A DNA stretch of 24,079 bases from Mycoplasmatota bacterium (GCA_030636545.1 DAOVWR010000008.1:1-24079); one strand, 5' to 3'. Shown: positions 1 to 8,103, counted from the first letter of the stretch. Notes: generated by a model not told the origin, from the letters alone. Made by a program: numbers and translations.

Positions 1-648
1 GGCTATAAGGCTCTAAGTGAATCAGAAATTTACCAAATATTTGATATGGCATATGACTATGATACTCATCCGTATTTCGAAGGATACCTTGAAGGAAAAT
101 TACCTTTAAAGAGATATTTAGAGGAACTACAAAGACAAGAAGAAGTATACCCTGATAATTACATTAAAATGCGTAATTTAGAGAACCATGATTTTGGTAG
201 ATTTGCTCCTATGGTCAAAAATGATTATAACAAAATAATTAACTGGACATCACAAATGTTTTTTAGTAAAGGTTCGACTATGATGTATGCTGGACAAGAA
301 TATTGTGATAACCACCTTCCGAGTTTATTTGATATTGATAAAGTTAATTGGGACGGTACAGATATATCTGATAAAGTAATGACTCTTTCGAAGATAACAA
401 AAGATAAAATATTTAGTTATGGGTATTATGAAATTCATATTACTAATAAAGAGATTTATTACGGGGAGTATAAATTGGATACTAAACATATAGTAGGAAT
501 ATTTAATGTAGGACAAGATACAGGATATATTAAAATTGATATTAAAAACGGGATTTATAAAAACCTACTTGATAATAGTGAAATAATAATAAAAGATAAA
601 CAATTTGAATTAACCAAAGATCCAGTGATTTTTTGGGTTAATAAGTAG
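1..648 (+). CDS. alpha-amylase family (GH13) glycosidase, 3' part only
   Basis: The frame is open from base 1, so this is the C-terminal part (215 codons) of a longer gene; the Met codon at 46 is internal. The visible protein has the GH13 region IV signature (RNLENHDFGR, His-Asp next to the substrate) and then the strand typical of amylases, GSTMMYAGQEYCDNH, followed by LFDIDKVNW. The last ~90 residues form the usual C-terminal beta domain. GH13 enzymes hydrolyse or transfer alpha-glucosidic bonds; substrate and localisation cannot be read because the catalytic nucleophile, the acid/base residue and any signal peptide lie outside the window. The stop overlaps the start of the next gene by one base, suggesting coupled translation. 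Confidence 0.9.
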   Translation, partial: GYKALSESEIYQIFDMAYDYDTHPYFEGYLEGKLPLKRYLEELQRQEEVYPDNYIKMRNLENHDFGRFAPMVKNDYNKIINWTSQMFFSKGSTMMYAGQEYCDNHLPSLFDIDKVNWDGTDISDKVMTLSKITKDKIFSYGYYEIHITNKEIYYGEYKLDTKHIVGIFNVGQDTGYIKIDIKNGIYKNLLDNSEIIIKDKQFELTKDPVIFWVNK

Positions 649-1406
649 TGAAGAAATTATTAGTAGTACTTATCTCACTATTAGTATTATCCCTGTCAGC
701 TTGTAGAGAAATTTATGTAGAACTTGATTATTTAGATTTTCCTGATAACACTATAACAAGTTATGAAGCCGCGGAAAACGAGCAATCAAATAAATATATT
801 GTTTATTACTACAGTGCAAACTGCGGACATTGCCTAACGGTAAAACCTGATATTTTAGATTTTTTCAATGATTTTGATACCTTGCCTTTTTATATCTTTA
901 ATATAACTGACGCTCCTGATGTTTCAGGGCTAGAAGAATTTATAGGAACTCCGACAGTATTTGTTATGTCTGATGGTGTTGTCTCAGAATCGTATATTGG
1001 TAGTGATAATATTTATGATTTTATTTTAAAATATAATGATCTTGAATTAGATTATAATACCTTTAATAGTCTCCATTTAACAACCTATCAAGAAGTATTA
1101 AATATTGAAGAAGATATTTATATTCTATATTATTACCTAGATAACTGTCCGCACTGTATAACAGTTAAAGATAATTTTTTATCTTGGGTATTTACGAAGA
1201 GTGCTGGAGATATTTACTTTATGAATGGAGCTAATGTCACTGATCCTGATAATGTACCGACGGAATTAACAATCCTAAATTCAGGAACACCAATCATAGT
1301 TATTATGAGTGATGGAGAATTTACTGGGGAGTATTACTCAGGAAGTGAAGAGATATTAGAATATATATTAATAATTGGTGAAGGAAAAATTGCACAATTA
1401 AAATAG
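648..1406 (+). CDS. lipoprotein with two thioredoxin-like domains
   Basis: 252 residues starting at GTG. The start shares one base with the upstream stop (TAGTG) and has no obvious Shine-Dalgarno site, so re-initiation after the amylase is likely. A signal peptide ends in the lipobox LSAC with Cys19, so the protein should be anchored on the outer face of the membrane. Two similar halves follow, each with a redox-type CxxC: CGHC at 59-62 and CPHC at 167-170. Each half also has a thioredoxin cis-Pro loop about 40-45 residues later (GTP at 100-102 and 213-215) followed by a similar V-M-S-D-G strand. This points to tandem thioredoxin folds made by internal duplication. The role is probably extracytoplasmic thiol-disulfide exchange; the partner is unknown. 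Confidence 0.85.
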   Translation: MKKLLVVLISLLVLSLSACREIYVELDYLDFPDNTITSYEAAENEQSNKYIVYYYSANCGHCLTVKPDILDFFNDFDTLPFYIFNITDAPDVSGLEEFIGTPTVFVMSDGVVSESYIGSDNIYDFILKYNDLELDYNTFNSLHLTTYQEVLNIEEDIYILYYYLDNCPHCITVKDNFLSWVFTKSAGDIYFMNGANVTDPDNVPTELTILNSGTPIIVIMSDGEFTGEYYSGSEEILEYILIIGEGKIAQLK

Positions 1407-1428
1407 AACCACAACTGTGGTTTTATTT
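1407..1428 (+). terminator. Rho-independent terminator after the lipoprotein
   Basis: A 6-bp stem AACCAC/GTGGTT (1407-1412 with 1417-1422) has a 4-base loop and is followed by a T-rich run. It begins right after the stop codon. Confidence 0.7.
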
Positions 1429-1433
1429 GTTTG

Positions 1434-1452
1434 TGATATAATGAATGTGGTG
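1434..1452 (+). promoter_or_regulatory. extended -10 promoter and ribosome site of trmFO
   Basis: TGATATAAT at 1434-1442 is a perfect extended -10 box. No good -35 is visible because the preceding bases form the terminator. A weak ribosome site GTGGTGA (1446-1452) precedes the ATG at 1458, so the leader would be very short. Confidence 0.5.
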
Positions 1453-1457
1453 ATTAT

Positions 1458-2753
1458 ATGAAAGAAACAATAACAGTAATTGGAGCTGGACTTGCAGGTA
1501 GTGAAGCAAGTTATCAGCTAGCTAAACGAGGTTTCAAAGTTAAACTATATGAAATGAGACCGAAAAAACTTACTCCTGCTCATAAAACGGGTCTTTTCGC
1601 TGAACTAGTTTGTTCGAATAGTTTACGAGCAGCAGGACTAGAAAATGCTGTAGGATTACTAAAAGAAGAAATGAGAATGTTAGATTCTCTCATAATAAGA
1701 TGTGCAGACGCTACAAGAGTTCCCGCAGGCGGAGCACTCGCAGTCGATAGAGATCTCTTTAGTGGACTTGTTACTAAAGAAATAAGAAACAATCCTTTAA
1801 TCGAAGTAATTGAAGAAGAAATAACAGAAATACCTGATGGACCAGTAATTATTGCGACAGGGCCACTCACAAGTGATACTTTTTCACTAAAAATTAAAAA
1901 ATTAATTAATGAAGAATACCTCTATTTTTATGACGCAGCTGCACCAATTATTGAGCTTGAATCAATAAATATGGATATCTGTTATAAGAAGAGTAGATAC
2001 GATAAAGGCGACGCAGATTATATCAATTGTCCGATGAATAAAACCGAGTTTGATAGCTGGCACAAAGAACTAATTAAAGCAAAAACAACTGAATTAAAAG
2101 ACTTCGAATTAAAAGTATTTGAAGGATGTATGCCATTCGAAGAAATTGCTCGTAGAGGGTATCAAACATTATTATTTGGTCCAATGAAGCCTGTAGGCTT
2201 AACGGCTCCAAATGGCGTTAGACCTTACGCAGTAGTCCAACTTAGACAAGATAATAAAGAAGGTACATTATTCAATATAGTAGGCTTTCAAACACACCTA
2301 ACATTTGGTGAACAAAAACGAATAATTCAAATGATTCCCGGGCTAGAAAAAGCAAGTATTGTTAGGTATGGAGTAATGCATAGAAATACTTTCATAAATA
2401 GTCCAACTTTGTTAACTAGAAATTACCAATTAAGAGAAAATCCTAATATTTATTTTGGTGGACAAATCACCGGTGTTGAAGGATATGTTGAAAGTGCTGG
2501 GAGTGGATTGCTCGCTGCGATAAGTTTATCTAGAAAATTAGAAGGTAAAGAAGAAATAATTTTCCCAGAAACAACAATCATTGGAAGTGAGTCTTTTTAT
2601 ATCTCACATTCAAGCATTTCAAGATTTCAACCTATGAATGCAAATTATGGTATTATTCAGAAACTAGATTACAAACATAAGAAAAAAGAACGTAAAGGAT
2701 TATATAAAGACAGATCACTAAGTGTCATGAAGGAAATTATCGAAAAACTATAG
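1458..2753 (+). CDS. trmFO: TrmFO, folate- and FAD-dependent tRNA m5U54 methyltransferase
   Basis: 431 residues, the usual family length. The enzyme makes ribothymidine at position 54 of tRNA using methylene-tetrahydrofolate as carbon donor and reduced FAD. The N-terminus has the dinucleotide-binding GAGLAGSE motif (9-16). LVCSNSLR holds Cys52 and FEGCMPFEE holds Cys224, which match the two functional cysteines known in the Bacillus subtilis enzyme (Cys53 and Cys226). Other family stretches are PAGGALAVDRD (89-99) and GVEGYVESA near the C-terminus. The gene is followed 6 bases later by xerC, the same order as in Bacillus, where topA-trmFO-xerC is conserved. Confidence 0.98.
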   Translation: MKETITVIGAGLAGSEASYQLAKRGFKVKLYEMRPKKLTPAHKTGLFAELVCSNSLRAAGLENAVGLLKEEMRMLDSLIIRCADATRVPAGGALAVDRDLFSGLVTKEIRNNPLIEVIEEEITEIPDGPVIIATGPLTSDTFSLKIKKLINEEYLYFYDAAAPIIELESINMDICYKKSRYDKGDADYINCPMNKTEFDSWHKELIKAKTTELKDFELKVFEGCMPFEEIARRGYQTLLFGPMKPVGLTAPNGVRPYAVVQLRQDNKEGTLFNIVGFQTHLTFGEQKRIIQMIPGLEKASIVRYGVMHRNTFINSPTLLTRNYQLRENPNIYFGGQITGVEGYVESAGSGLLAAISLSRKLEGKEEIIFPETTIIGSESFYISHSSISRFQPMNANYGIIQKLDYKHKKKERKGLYKDRSLSVMKEIIEKL

Positions 2754-2768
2754 TTAGGAGTGGTGCAA

Positions 2769-3680
2769 TTGAATAACCAACAAGTAATTATCTTATTCAA
2801 AGATTATCTTGATATTGAACGAAGATATAGTATTAATACAGTCATCTCATACACAGATGATATTTATTCACTTGTACACTTTTTAGATCGTGAACAGTTT
2901 GGTGAGTTACTAACTGTATCTTCTCGTATAGCGAGATTTTATACTGCGACTCTTCATGAAAACTATAAGCCAAAATCAATTGCTAGAAAAATATCTAGTT
3001 TAAGAAGTTTTTATAACTTCTTAAACAGAGAAGAACTAGTAAAGGAAAATCCTTTTCAAGATGTAGAATTACCTAAGAAAGAGAAAAGACTACCACAGTT
3101 TATTTATCCAGAAGAAATTGAATCATTATTTAATTCAATTGATACAACTAAACAAATCGGTAAAAGAGATAAATTAATACTAGAGTTTTTATATGGAACT
3201 GGTGTTAGAGTTGGTGAATTATGCAGTGTAAAATTAAAAGATATTGATTTTTATCAAGATTTAATACTAATCCATGGGAAAGGTAATAAAGATAGATACG
3301 TACCAATTCATAAAACACTCTCTAAGGGGTTAAAAGACTATATTCTCACAACAAGAAATGATTTTCTAAAAAGAGCGAAAAACAAAGAAAATGACACATT
3401 GTTCTTAAATTTTAAAGGAACTTCATTAACCCAAAGAGGAGTTAGATTAATTATAAAAAGAATAATGGATAATTCAGAAGAAATATTCAATTTGAGCCCT
3501 CATAAACTAAGACATACATTCGCAACACCTTTATTAAACAATGGAGCTGATTTAAGAAGTGTCCAAGAATTGCTTGGACACGCCCATTTATCTAGTACTC
3601 AAATATATACACAAGTATCTAAAGAGAAACTAAAAGATTCCTATATGGAATCTCATCCCAGGGCTAAACGAAAAAGATGA
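2769..3680 (+). CDS. xerC: XerC-type tyrosine recombinase
   Basis: A 303-residue site-specific recombinase; XerC with XerD resolves chromosome dimers at dif. I chose the TTG at 2769 because AGGAG (2756-2760) lies 8 bases upstream; the earlier in-frame GTG codons at 2760 and 2763 overlap or touch that site. The N-terminal SAM-like core-binding domain covers about residues 1-100. All six catalytic residues are present: Arg147 (TGVRVGE), Lys171 (HGKGNKDR), His245 and Arg248 (HKLRH), His271 (LLGHAHLS), nucleophile Tyr280 (QIYTQ). The common FATHLL stretch reads FATPLL, with Pro254 in place of a usual His that is not itself catalytic. Position after trmFO argues for housekeeping XerC, not a phage integrase. 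Confidence 0.93.
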   Translation: MNNQQVIILFKDYLDIERRYSINTVISYTDDIYSLVHFLDREQFGELLTVSSRIARFYTATLHENYKPKSIARKISSLRSFYNFLNREELVKENPFQDVELPKKEKRLPQFIYPEEIESLFNSIDTTKQIGKRDKLILEFLYGTGVRVGELCSVKLKDIDFYQDLILIHGKGNKDRYVPIHKTLSKGLKDYILTTRNDFLKRAKNKENDTLFLNFKGTSLTQRGVRLIIKRIMDNSEEIFNLSPHKLRHTFATPLLNNGADLRSVQELLGHAHLSSTQIYTQVSKEKLKDSYMESHPRAKRKR

Positions 3681-4177
3681 AAAAGAATAAAAAAATATAT
3701 ATCTTGCTTAGTTTAGTTATAATTATTGAAGTGTTTTTTTACTATTTAATGAGTGAAATTGCCAATCTTGATCCAAGAATTATTATATTTGATCTTAGAT
3801 TGTTTTATAGTCCTGCTTTATTTTTTAGTAATATAGCGTTATATACTACCAGTATTAAGACATATTTACTTATATTTAGATTAGTTGATATGATTTTTCC
3901 TTTTGCTTATGCACTCTTACTAATTCAAATATTTAGAAAATTTAATTCAAGTCACATTATCTTCCCGTTTTTAGCGCTTGTATTTGATTTGCTAGAGAAT
4001 ACAATATTAACTTTTCTAGTAATAGTTGCTGGGGAAGGATTAGACTATTTTGTCTATTTAGTTAATGTAGTTACTTCGCTTAAATTTTTAGCGATTTTTA
4101 TCTCAATTGTAATGATAATCTCTTTATTAGTTAGAGAAAGAAGGATTATCTCAGGGAACTTAAAACAAAAAGATTAG
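3677..4177 (+). CDS. small integral membrane protein of unknown function
   Basis: 166 residues, four predicted membrane segments (about 7-26, 46-72 as a weaker one, 77-105 and 115-155 as two). The ATG overlaps the xerC stop by 4 bases, so the two are translationally coupled. Visible features are an Asp at the start of the third segment followed by PFAYALLL, and DLLENTI in the next segment. Buried Asp/Glu/Asn residues in such spots occur in other uncharacterised 4-helix membrane proteins. I do not recognise a named function, and the link to xerC may only be positional. Confidence 0.75.
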   Translation: MKKNKKIYILLSLVIIIEVFFYYLMSEIANLDPRIIIFDLRLFYSPALFFSNIALYTTSIKTYLLIFRLVDMIFPFAYALLLIQIFRKFNSSHIIFPFLALVFDLLENTILTFLVIVAGEGLDYFVYLVNVVTSLKFLAIFISIVMIISLLVRERRIISGNLKQKD

Positions 4178-4207
4178 GTATAAGACTAATAGTAAAGGAT
4201 GATTTTT

Positions 4208-5044
4208 GTGAGAGATAGATTAAAAGTTTTAGATGAAATACTACAGTTCGCAAAGAATGATGAAAACATTAGAGCTGTTGTTCTTCAAGGTTCACTTGCT
4301 AATCCGATTAACCGGATAGACAAGTTATCTGATTTAGATCCACTTTTCTATGTTAAAGATATTTCAAAATTAGCTTTTCATGATGAATGGCTGGATCAGT
4401 TTGGTGTAATAATCACAAGATTATATGATGAGTTTATAAATGACAATAATACTAAATCTTATATTAAAATGGTTATCTATGAAGATGGACTAAAGGTTGA
4501 TTTTGGGATAGCACCCTTAGAATTAACAAATGAAATCGATAAATTGATGTTTTATAAGGTTATAATAGATAAAGACAGCTTAATAAAGCCTAACAGTGTA
4601 ACTACTGAAGAAAAATTCTATCCTTTAAAACCTACCGCTTTAGAGTATCAAACACTAATAAATAACTTTTTTTGGGATATAAATTATATTTCAAAAAGTT
4701 TGTATCGGGAAGAAATGTATTTTGCTAAATTCATGTTTGAAAATTTAAATAAAATGATTAGGAAATTACTTTCATGGCACTTAGGAATCAAACATAATTG
4801 GGAAGTAAATATTGGGCTTGAAGGTAGATATTTAAAATCATTACTAAGTGAAGATTTATGGAAGAAAGTTTTAGCAACTTTCTCTGGGAGTGATATTTCC
4901 GAGAACTGGAAAGCAATTTATGCAATGTGTGATTTAGTCAGAGAGTTAGGAAGTAGCATAGCATCTGAGTTAGATTTCACTTATCCAACAGAGCAAGATA
5001 TAAGAATTGTTAATTACTTAAAAAAAATAGAAAAGATGATATAG
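4208..5044 (+). CDS. aminoglycoside 6-adenylyltransferase-like (ANT(6)/AadE family) nucleotidyltransferase
   Basis: 278 residues from GTG at 4208, which has AAAGGA 8-9 bases upstream; the ATG at 4199 would sit directly on that site. ANT(6) enzymes transfer AMP to streptomycin and are about 285-300 residues long. The nucleotidyltransferase motif is QGSLANP with Gly28, Ser29 and Asn32, followed by SDLDPLFYV with the metal ligands Asp42 and Asp44. The third acidic residue is Asp98 in LKVDFGI. The second half carries the family-specific stretches AKFMFEN and LSWHLGIKHNW. All key residues are present, so the fold and nucleotidyl transfer are likely. Whether the substrate is an antibiotic is open: distant members in environmental bacteria are often unproven. 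It stands between housekeeping genes with no mobile element nearby. Confidence 0.85.
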   Translation: MRDRLKVLDEILQFAKNDENIRAVVLQGSLANPINRIDKLSDLDPLFYVKDISKLAFHDEWLDQFGVIITRLYDEFINDNNTKSYIKMVIYEDGLKVDFGIAPLELTNEIDKLMFYKVIIDKDSLIKPNSVTTEEKFYPLKPTALEYQTLINNFFWDINYISKSLYREEMYFAKFMFENLNKMIRKLLSWHLGIKHNWEVNIGLEGRYLKSLLSEDLWKKVLATFSGSDISENWKAIYAMCDLVRELGSSIASELDFTYPTEQDIRIVNYLKKIEKMI

Positions 5045-5094
5045 TACCATCTCTTGCGACAATCGGCTCATCTTATTTAGTATATGGAGCATAT

Positions 5095-5208
5095 ATGAGC
5101 GATCCAAAGATGTTTTGGTATTTTTCAGTGCTAGTAGTTGTATTTCTACTAGCAGGTATCTTAACTTATAAACCTAAACTAAATGCATTTTTAGTTAAAG
5201 ATAAATAA
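5095..5208 (+). CDS. possible 37-residue membrane protein, or 3' remnant of a larger gene
   Basis: ATG at 5095 has GGAG at 5086-5089 at good spacing and opens a 37-residue frame with one hydrophobic segment (FWYFSVLVVVFLLAGILTY) and a Lys-rich tail. The same frame is open upstream back to 5014 without a start codon. That upstream part also reads like membrane protein (PSLATIGSSYLVYGAY), giving two helices in total, so this may be the end of a gene whose front was lost when it came to lie against the ANT(6)-like gene. It stops directly in front of a terminator. Function unknown. Confidence 0.4.
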   Translation: MSDPKMFWYFSVLVVVFLLAGILTYKPKLNAFLVKDK

Positions 5209-5234
5209 AAAGGATGTTTTTCATCCTTTTTTTT
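5207..5234 (+). terminator. Rho-independent terminator
   Basis: A 10-bp stem AAAAAGGATG/CATCCTTTTT (5207-5216 with 5222-5231) has a TTTTT loop and continues into an 8-base T run. It ends the trmFO-to-small-ORF unit. Confidence 0.85.
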
Positions 5235-5271
5235 GTTAATATATTAGTATATTGAACAAGGAGAAAATAAT

Positions 5272-5748
5272 ATGAAAATAACAATAATAGCCGTTGGTAA
5301 GATAAAAGAAAAATACTTAGTTGAAGGTATTGAAGAATACTCTAAAAGATTATCTAGATATACTAAGTTAAATATTATTGAAGTTCCCGATGAACATGCT
5401 CCTGAGAACCTATCAAGAAAAGAAATGAATATTATTAAGGATATAGAAGGTAAAAAAATAGAATCTAAAATAAAGGATTCTTATGTTATTGCTTTGGCTA
5501 TAAAAGGGATAATGTTTTCTAGTGAAGAACTAGCAAATAAAATAGAAGATATTAAAACTTATAGTTCATCACATATTACTTTTATTATTGGTGGATCACT
5601 AGGTTTATCTAATTCTATTTTAAGAAAAACAGATCTATTAATGTCATTTAGTGAAATGACATTTCCTCATCAACTGATGAGATTAATTTTATTAGAACAA
5701 GTATATCGTTCATTTAGAATTATAAATAATGAGCCTTACCATAAGTAA
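5272..5748 (+). CDS. rlmH: RlmH, 23S rRNA pseudouridine-1915 N3-methyltransferase
   Basis: 158 residues, essentially the standard length of about 159. RlmH is a SPOUT (knotted) methyltransferase that uses S-adenosylmethionine to methylate pseudouridine 1915 of 23S rRNA on the assembled ribosome. Family features are the start MKITIIAVGKIKEKYL, the SAM-binding knot FIIGGSLGLS (about residues 104-113), and the C-terminal block SFSEMTFPHQLMRLILLEQ with YRSFRI and the terminal NEPYHK. AAGGAG at 5258-5263 sets the ATG at 8 bases spacing. It is a single-gene unit between two terminators. Confidence 0.97.
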   Translation: MKITIIAVGKIKEKYLVEGIEEYSKRLSRYTKLNIIEVPDEHAPENLSRKEMNIIKDIEGKKIESKIKDSYVIALAIKGIMFSSEELANKIEDIKTYSSSHITFIIGGSLGLSNSILRKTDLLMSFSEMTFPHQLMRLILLEQVYRSFRIINNEPYHK

Positions 5749-5776
5749 TTGTAAATAAAGATATGTATATTGTAAT

Positions 5777-5798
5777 AAAGCCCTTTTGGGCTTTTTTT
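5777..5798 (+). terminator. Rho-independent terminator of rlmH
   Basis: Stem AAAGCCC/GGGCTTT (5777-5783 with 5788-5794), loop TTTT, then a T run. Confidence 0.9.
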
Positions 5799-5815
5799 GA
5801 TTTATATTTGACCTG

Positions 5816-5841
5816 TTGTTTATAAACAAATGTGTTATACT
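5816..5841 (+). promoter_or_regulatory. promoter with adjacent palindrome, upstream of the Big_2 lipoprotein
   Basis: An extended -10, TGTTATACT, lies at 5833-5841. Directly upstream, in the -35 zone, is a perfect 14-bp palindrome TTGTTTATAAACAA (5816-5829) that could be an operator. A TTGACC at 5808-5813 is too far away (22 bases) to pair well with this -10. Confidence 0.4.
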
Positions 5842-5919
5842 ATAAATAAGATTTAAAGATAAATAAGGCTATCCATTAGATTATTTCTCTTCTAATAAAA
5901 TAAATTTAGGGGTGTGTTT

Positions 5920-6636
5920 ATGAAAAAAGCTATATTATTTGTAACAATATTTATTGCAACTATTTTGTTGTCATCATGTAAAGTTTCTTTAGATATGAGT
6001 GTGGACTGTGATATAACTACGATTGAAGTTGGGGAAGAATTGGTTATGACTTTTACGATGAATCCTGCATCAGATAAAGATGGAATGGTCGTCAAAGTTT
6101 CTTCAGGTGATAATTCAATAGCTAGTATTACTAGTGAAAATAAAGTACTAGGAGTTTCACCGGGTACTGTAATAATCAAGGTAGAAGATAAGTCAAATTA
6201 TATGACTTCAGATATTTGTGATATTACTGTCATTGCAAAGAAAATTTCTAGTAGCGATGTTTTCGATGAATTAGTCGATGTAATCACAGAACCAGCAACC
6301 ATGGATTTATCTGATGATGCTTATTTAACATATAAACTCTCAGGGCACGATACTGAATATGAATTTTATTATATGCAGTTAAATATTGATAACGACACTT
6401 ACCTAATTGAATATGCTCTAAAAGATGCCACTGAATCTATTTATGAAACAGGCCCTTTATCTGATGAGACTGGGAATTATGAAATTCAGAGATTTAATCA
6501 ACCATCAGGACACAATGAATTTTGGGGATTTGAATTAATTGGTGTAAATATGGAATTATATATTATATATTATTATGAAGACGGAAATATAGTAACAGAT
6601 CAATTTAATCCAATGATTTTTACTCCTATTGGATAG
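5920..6636 (+). CDS. lipoprotein with a bacterial Ig-like (Big_2) domain
   Basis: 238 residues from ATG 5920, which has AGGGG 7 bases upstream; an in-frame GTG at 5914 is too close to that site. The signal peptide ends in LSSC with Cys20, giving a lipid-anchored surface protein. Residues about 25-107 look like a Big_2 Ig-like module, with VKVSSGDNSIASI and the typical VSPGTVIIKV strand. Two extra cysteines (30 and 100) bracket the domain and could form a disulfide. Residues 110-238 are acidic and Tyr-rich and match nothing I recognise. Big_2 modules are structural or adhesive; no enzymatic role is visible. It is a monocistronic unit. Confidence 0.8.
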   Translation: MKKAILFVTIFIATILLSSCKVSLDMSVDCDITTIEVGEELVMTFTMNPASDKDGMVVKVSSGDNSIASITSENKVLGVSPGTVIIKVEDKSNYMTSDICDITVIAKKISSSDVFDELVDVITEPATMDLSDDAYLTYKLSGHDTEYEFYYMQLNIDNDTYLIEYALKDATESIYETGPLSDETGNYEIQRFNQPSGHNEFWGFELIGVNMELYIIYYYEDGNIVTDQFNPMIFTPIG

Positions 6637-6653
6637 CCAAGAATAAAAGTATA

Positions 6654-6681
6654 ATAAAAGCCCAATCGGGCTTTTATTTTT
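6654..6681 (+). terminator. Rho-independent terminator of the Big_2 lipoprotein
   Basis: Stem ATAAAAGCCC/GGGCTTTTAT (6654-6663 with 6668-6677), loop AATC, then T-rich sequence. Confidence 0.9.
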
Positions 6682-6721
6682 ATTAGGACATTTATTAGAT
6701 TTTGATTAATGTAAGATTCAT

Positions 6722-6750
6722 TTGATATTTGACTTAATATTCTGTATAAT
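6722..6750 (+). promoter_or_regulatory. sigma-A-type promoter of the OFA-like MFS gene
   Basis: TTGATA (6722-6727), a 17-base spacer and TATAAT (6745-6750): close to consensus at ideal spacing. Confidence 0.75.
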
Positions 6751-6780
6751 AACTTGGACGTTAGGAGATGGAAAGATCAT

Positions 6781-7980
6781 ATGAGTTATAGAATTACAAA
6801 TAAATGGGTAGTAGTAATTGGTGCGATTTCGTCACAATTAGCTATCGGAGCCCTATACGCATGGAGTTTATTTAACCAACCGATTACAGAGGCATACGGA
6901 TGGAGTTTCGATAATGTTGTAACAACATATTCAATATCATTGCTATCTTTTTCGTTGGCAACAATGTTTTCAGGTCGTTTACAACTAAAAAAAGGACCGA
7001 GATTTACAGCTTTAATTGGTGGATTTTTATATAGTGGAGGAATTTTGTTATCTTCATTAGTAACATCAAACGCAATGTTATATTTAACGTATGGAGTAAT
7101 GGCAGGTGCTGGTGTTGGATTCGTGTATGTATGTCAATTATCAACATTAGTTAAATGGTTCCCAACTAAAAAGGGAATGGTTACTGGGTTGGCTACTGCA
7201 TCATTCGCTCTTGGTGGATTTGTCTTTAAAATGGTTATCACGGAAATGTTTGATGTACCTGTATATACAGAAGCAATCATTTCAGGAGCATTCTTAACAT
7301 TAGGAATTATTTATGCAGTTATGACAATCGGTGGAGCATTATTATTAGATATTCCAGATGAAGATGATAATGTTACAAAGGCTGGAATTAATTTAGTTAA
7401 AGATTTTACAACAAAGGAAATGTTAAAAACTAAAAACTTCTATAAATTATTAGTGAGTGACTTATTAGCTTTAATGCCGGGATTATTAGTTATCGGATTA
7501 GCAAAAGATATTGGTACTCAGTTTGTAGGATTAGACTATCAAACAGCATCATTTGTAGTAGGATTCATTGCATTATTTAACGCAGCGGGTCGTTTAGCAT
7601 CTGGATACTTAGCAGATAAACTTGGTGCTATAAATGTTTATCGGACAATGTATTTTGTTACGATTCTCTCGCTCGGAGTATTGAGTTTTGTTGATTTAAC
7701 ATATCCAATATTCTTAATAGCGATTTTAGGTATTGTTTTAGGATATGGTTCATTCTTATCTTTAGTTCCAACAATCGTCGGACGATTGTTTGGTGGTAAA
7801 TACTTTAGTGCAAACTACAGTCTTATTTTCCAAGCATATGGAATAGCCGCACTACTTGGCCCAATAATAAAAAGAAGTAGTTCTGGTTTCAATCAAACAT
7901 TTATGATTGCGATGGGAGCAGCGATTGCGGGATTAACTGTTGCGATGTTTATTAAAGATGATAGTGTTGACAGTCATTAA
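6781..7980 (+). CDS. MFS transporter, OFA (oxalate/formate antiporter-like) family
   Basis: 399 residues from ATG 6781; GGAAAG 5 bases upstream supports this start over a TTG at 6754. About 12 membrane segments are visible. The N-terminus has the OFA pattern (KWVVVIGAISSQLAIGALYAWS, then a YGWS stretch before helix 2). The loop between helices 2 and 3 reads SGRLQLKKGPR, and the MFS signature recurs in the second half as GRLASGYLADKLG. OFA proteins exchange or take up small organic anions such as oxalate, formate or pyruvate; the actual substrate cannot be told from sequence. The gene has its own promoter and terminator, so it forms a single unit. Confidence 0.88.
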   Translation: MSYRITNKWVVVIGAISSQLAIGALYAWSLFNQPITEAYGWSFDNVVTTYSISLLSFSLATMFSGRLQLKKGPRFTALIGGFLYSGGILLSSLVTSNAMLYLTYGVMAGAGVGFVYVCQLSTLVKWFPTKKGMVTGLATASFALGGFVFKMVITEMFDVPVYTEAIISGAFLTLGIIYAVMTIGGALLLDIPDEDDNVTKAGINLVKDFTTKEMLKTKNFYKLLVSDLLALMPGLLVIGLAKDIGTQFVGLDYQTASFVVGFIALFNAAGRLASGYLADKLGAINVYRTMYFVTILSLGVLSFVDLTYPIFLIAILGIVLGYGSFLSLVPTIVGRLFGGKYFSANYSLIFQAYGIAALLGPIIKRSSSGFNQTFMIAMGAAIAGLTVAMFIKDDSVDSH

Positions 7981-8008
7981 TAAAAACTATTAAATCAAAC
8001 AATTATAT

Positions 8009-8038
8009 AAGTAGACTTGATAACCAAGTCTACTTTTT
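8009..8038 (+). terminator. Rho-independent terminator of the MFS gene
   Basis: An 11-bp stem AAGTAGACTTG/CAAGTCTACTT (8009-8019 with 8025-8035), loop ATAAC, then TTTT. Confidence 0.9.
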
Positions 8039-8103
8039 ATTTATTAAAATATTCAAAAACTGAAAATATCATTTGAAGTCTACGAATATTTAGATAATGG
8101 TAG

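Noticed and set aside
1580..1870. Minus-strand open frame within trmFO
   Set aside because: It is antisense to a conserved enzyme and low-complexity in translation.
2769..3680. Tyrosine recombinase as phage or genomic-island integrase
   Set aside because: It directly follows trmFO as in Bacillus, has XerC length and motifs, and no tRNA, att repeats or phage genes are nearby.
4199..4201. ATG as start of the ANT(6)-like gene
   Set aside because: It abuts the AAAGG ribosome site with no spacing; GTG at 4208 is correctly spaced and matches the family's N-terminus.
6745..6756. TTG at 6754 as start of the OFA-type transporter
   Set aside because: It is only a few bases after the -10 box, so it would precede or coincide with the transcription start.
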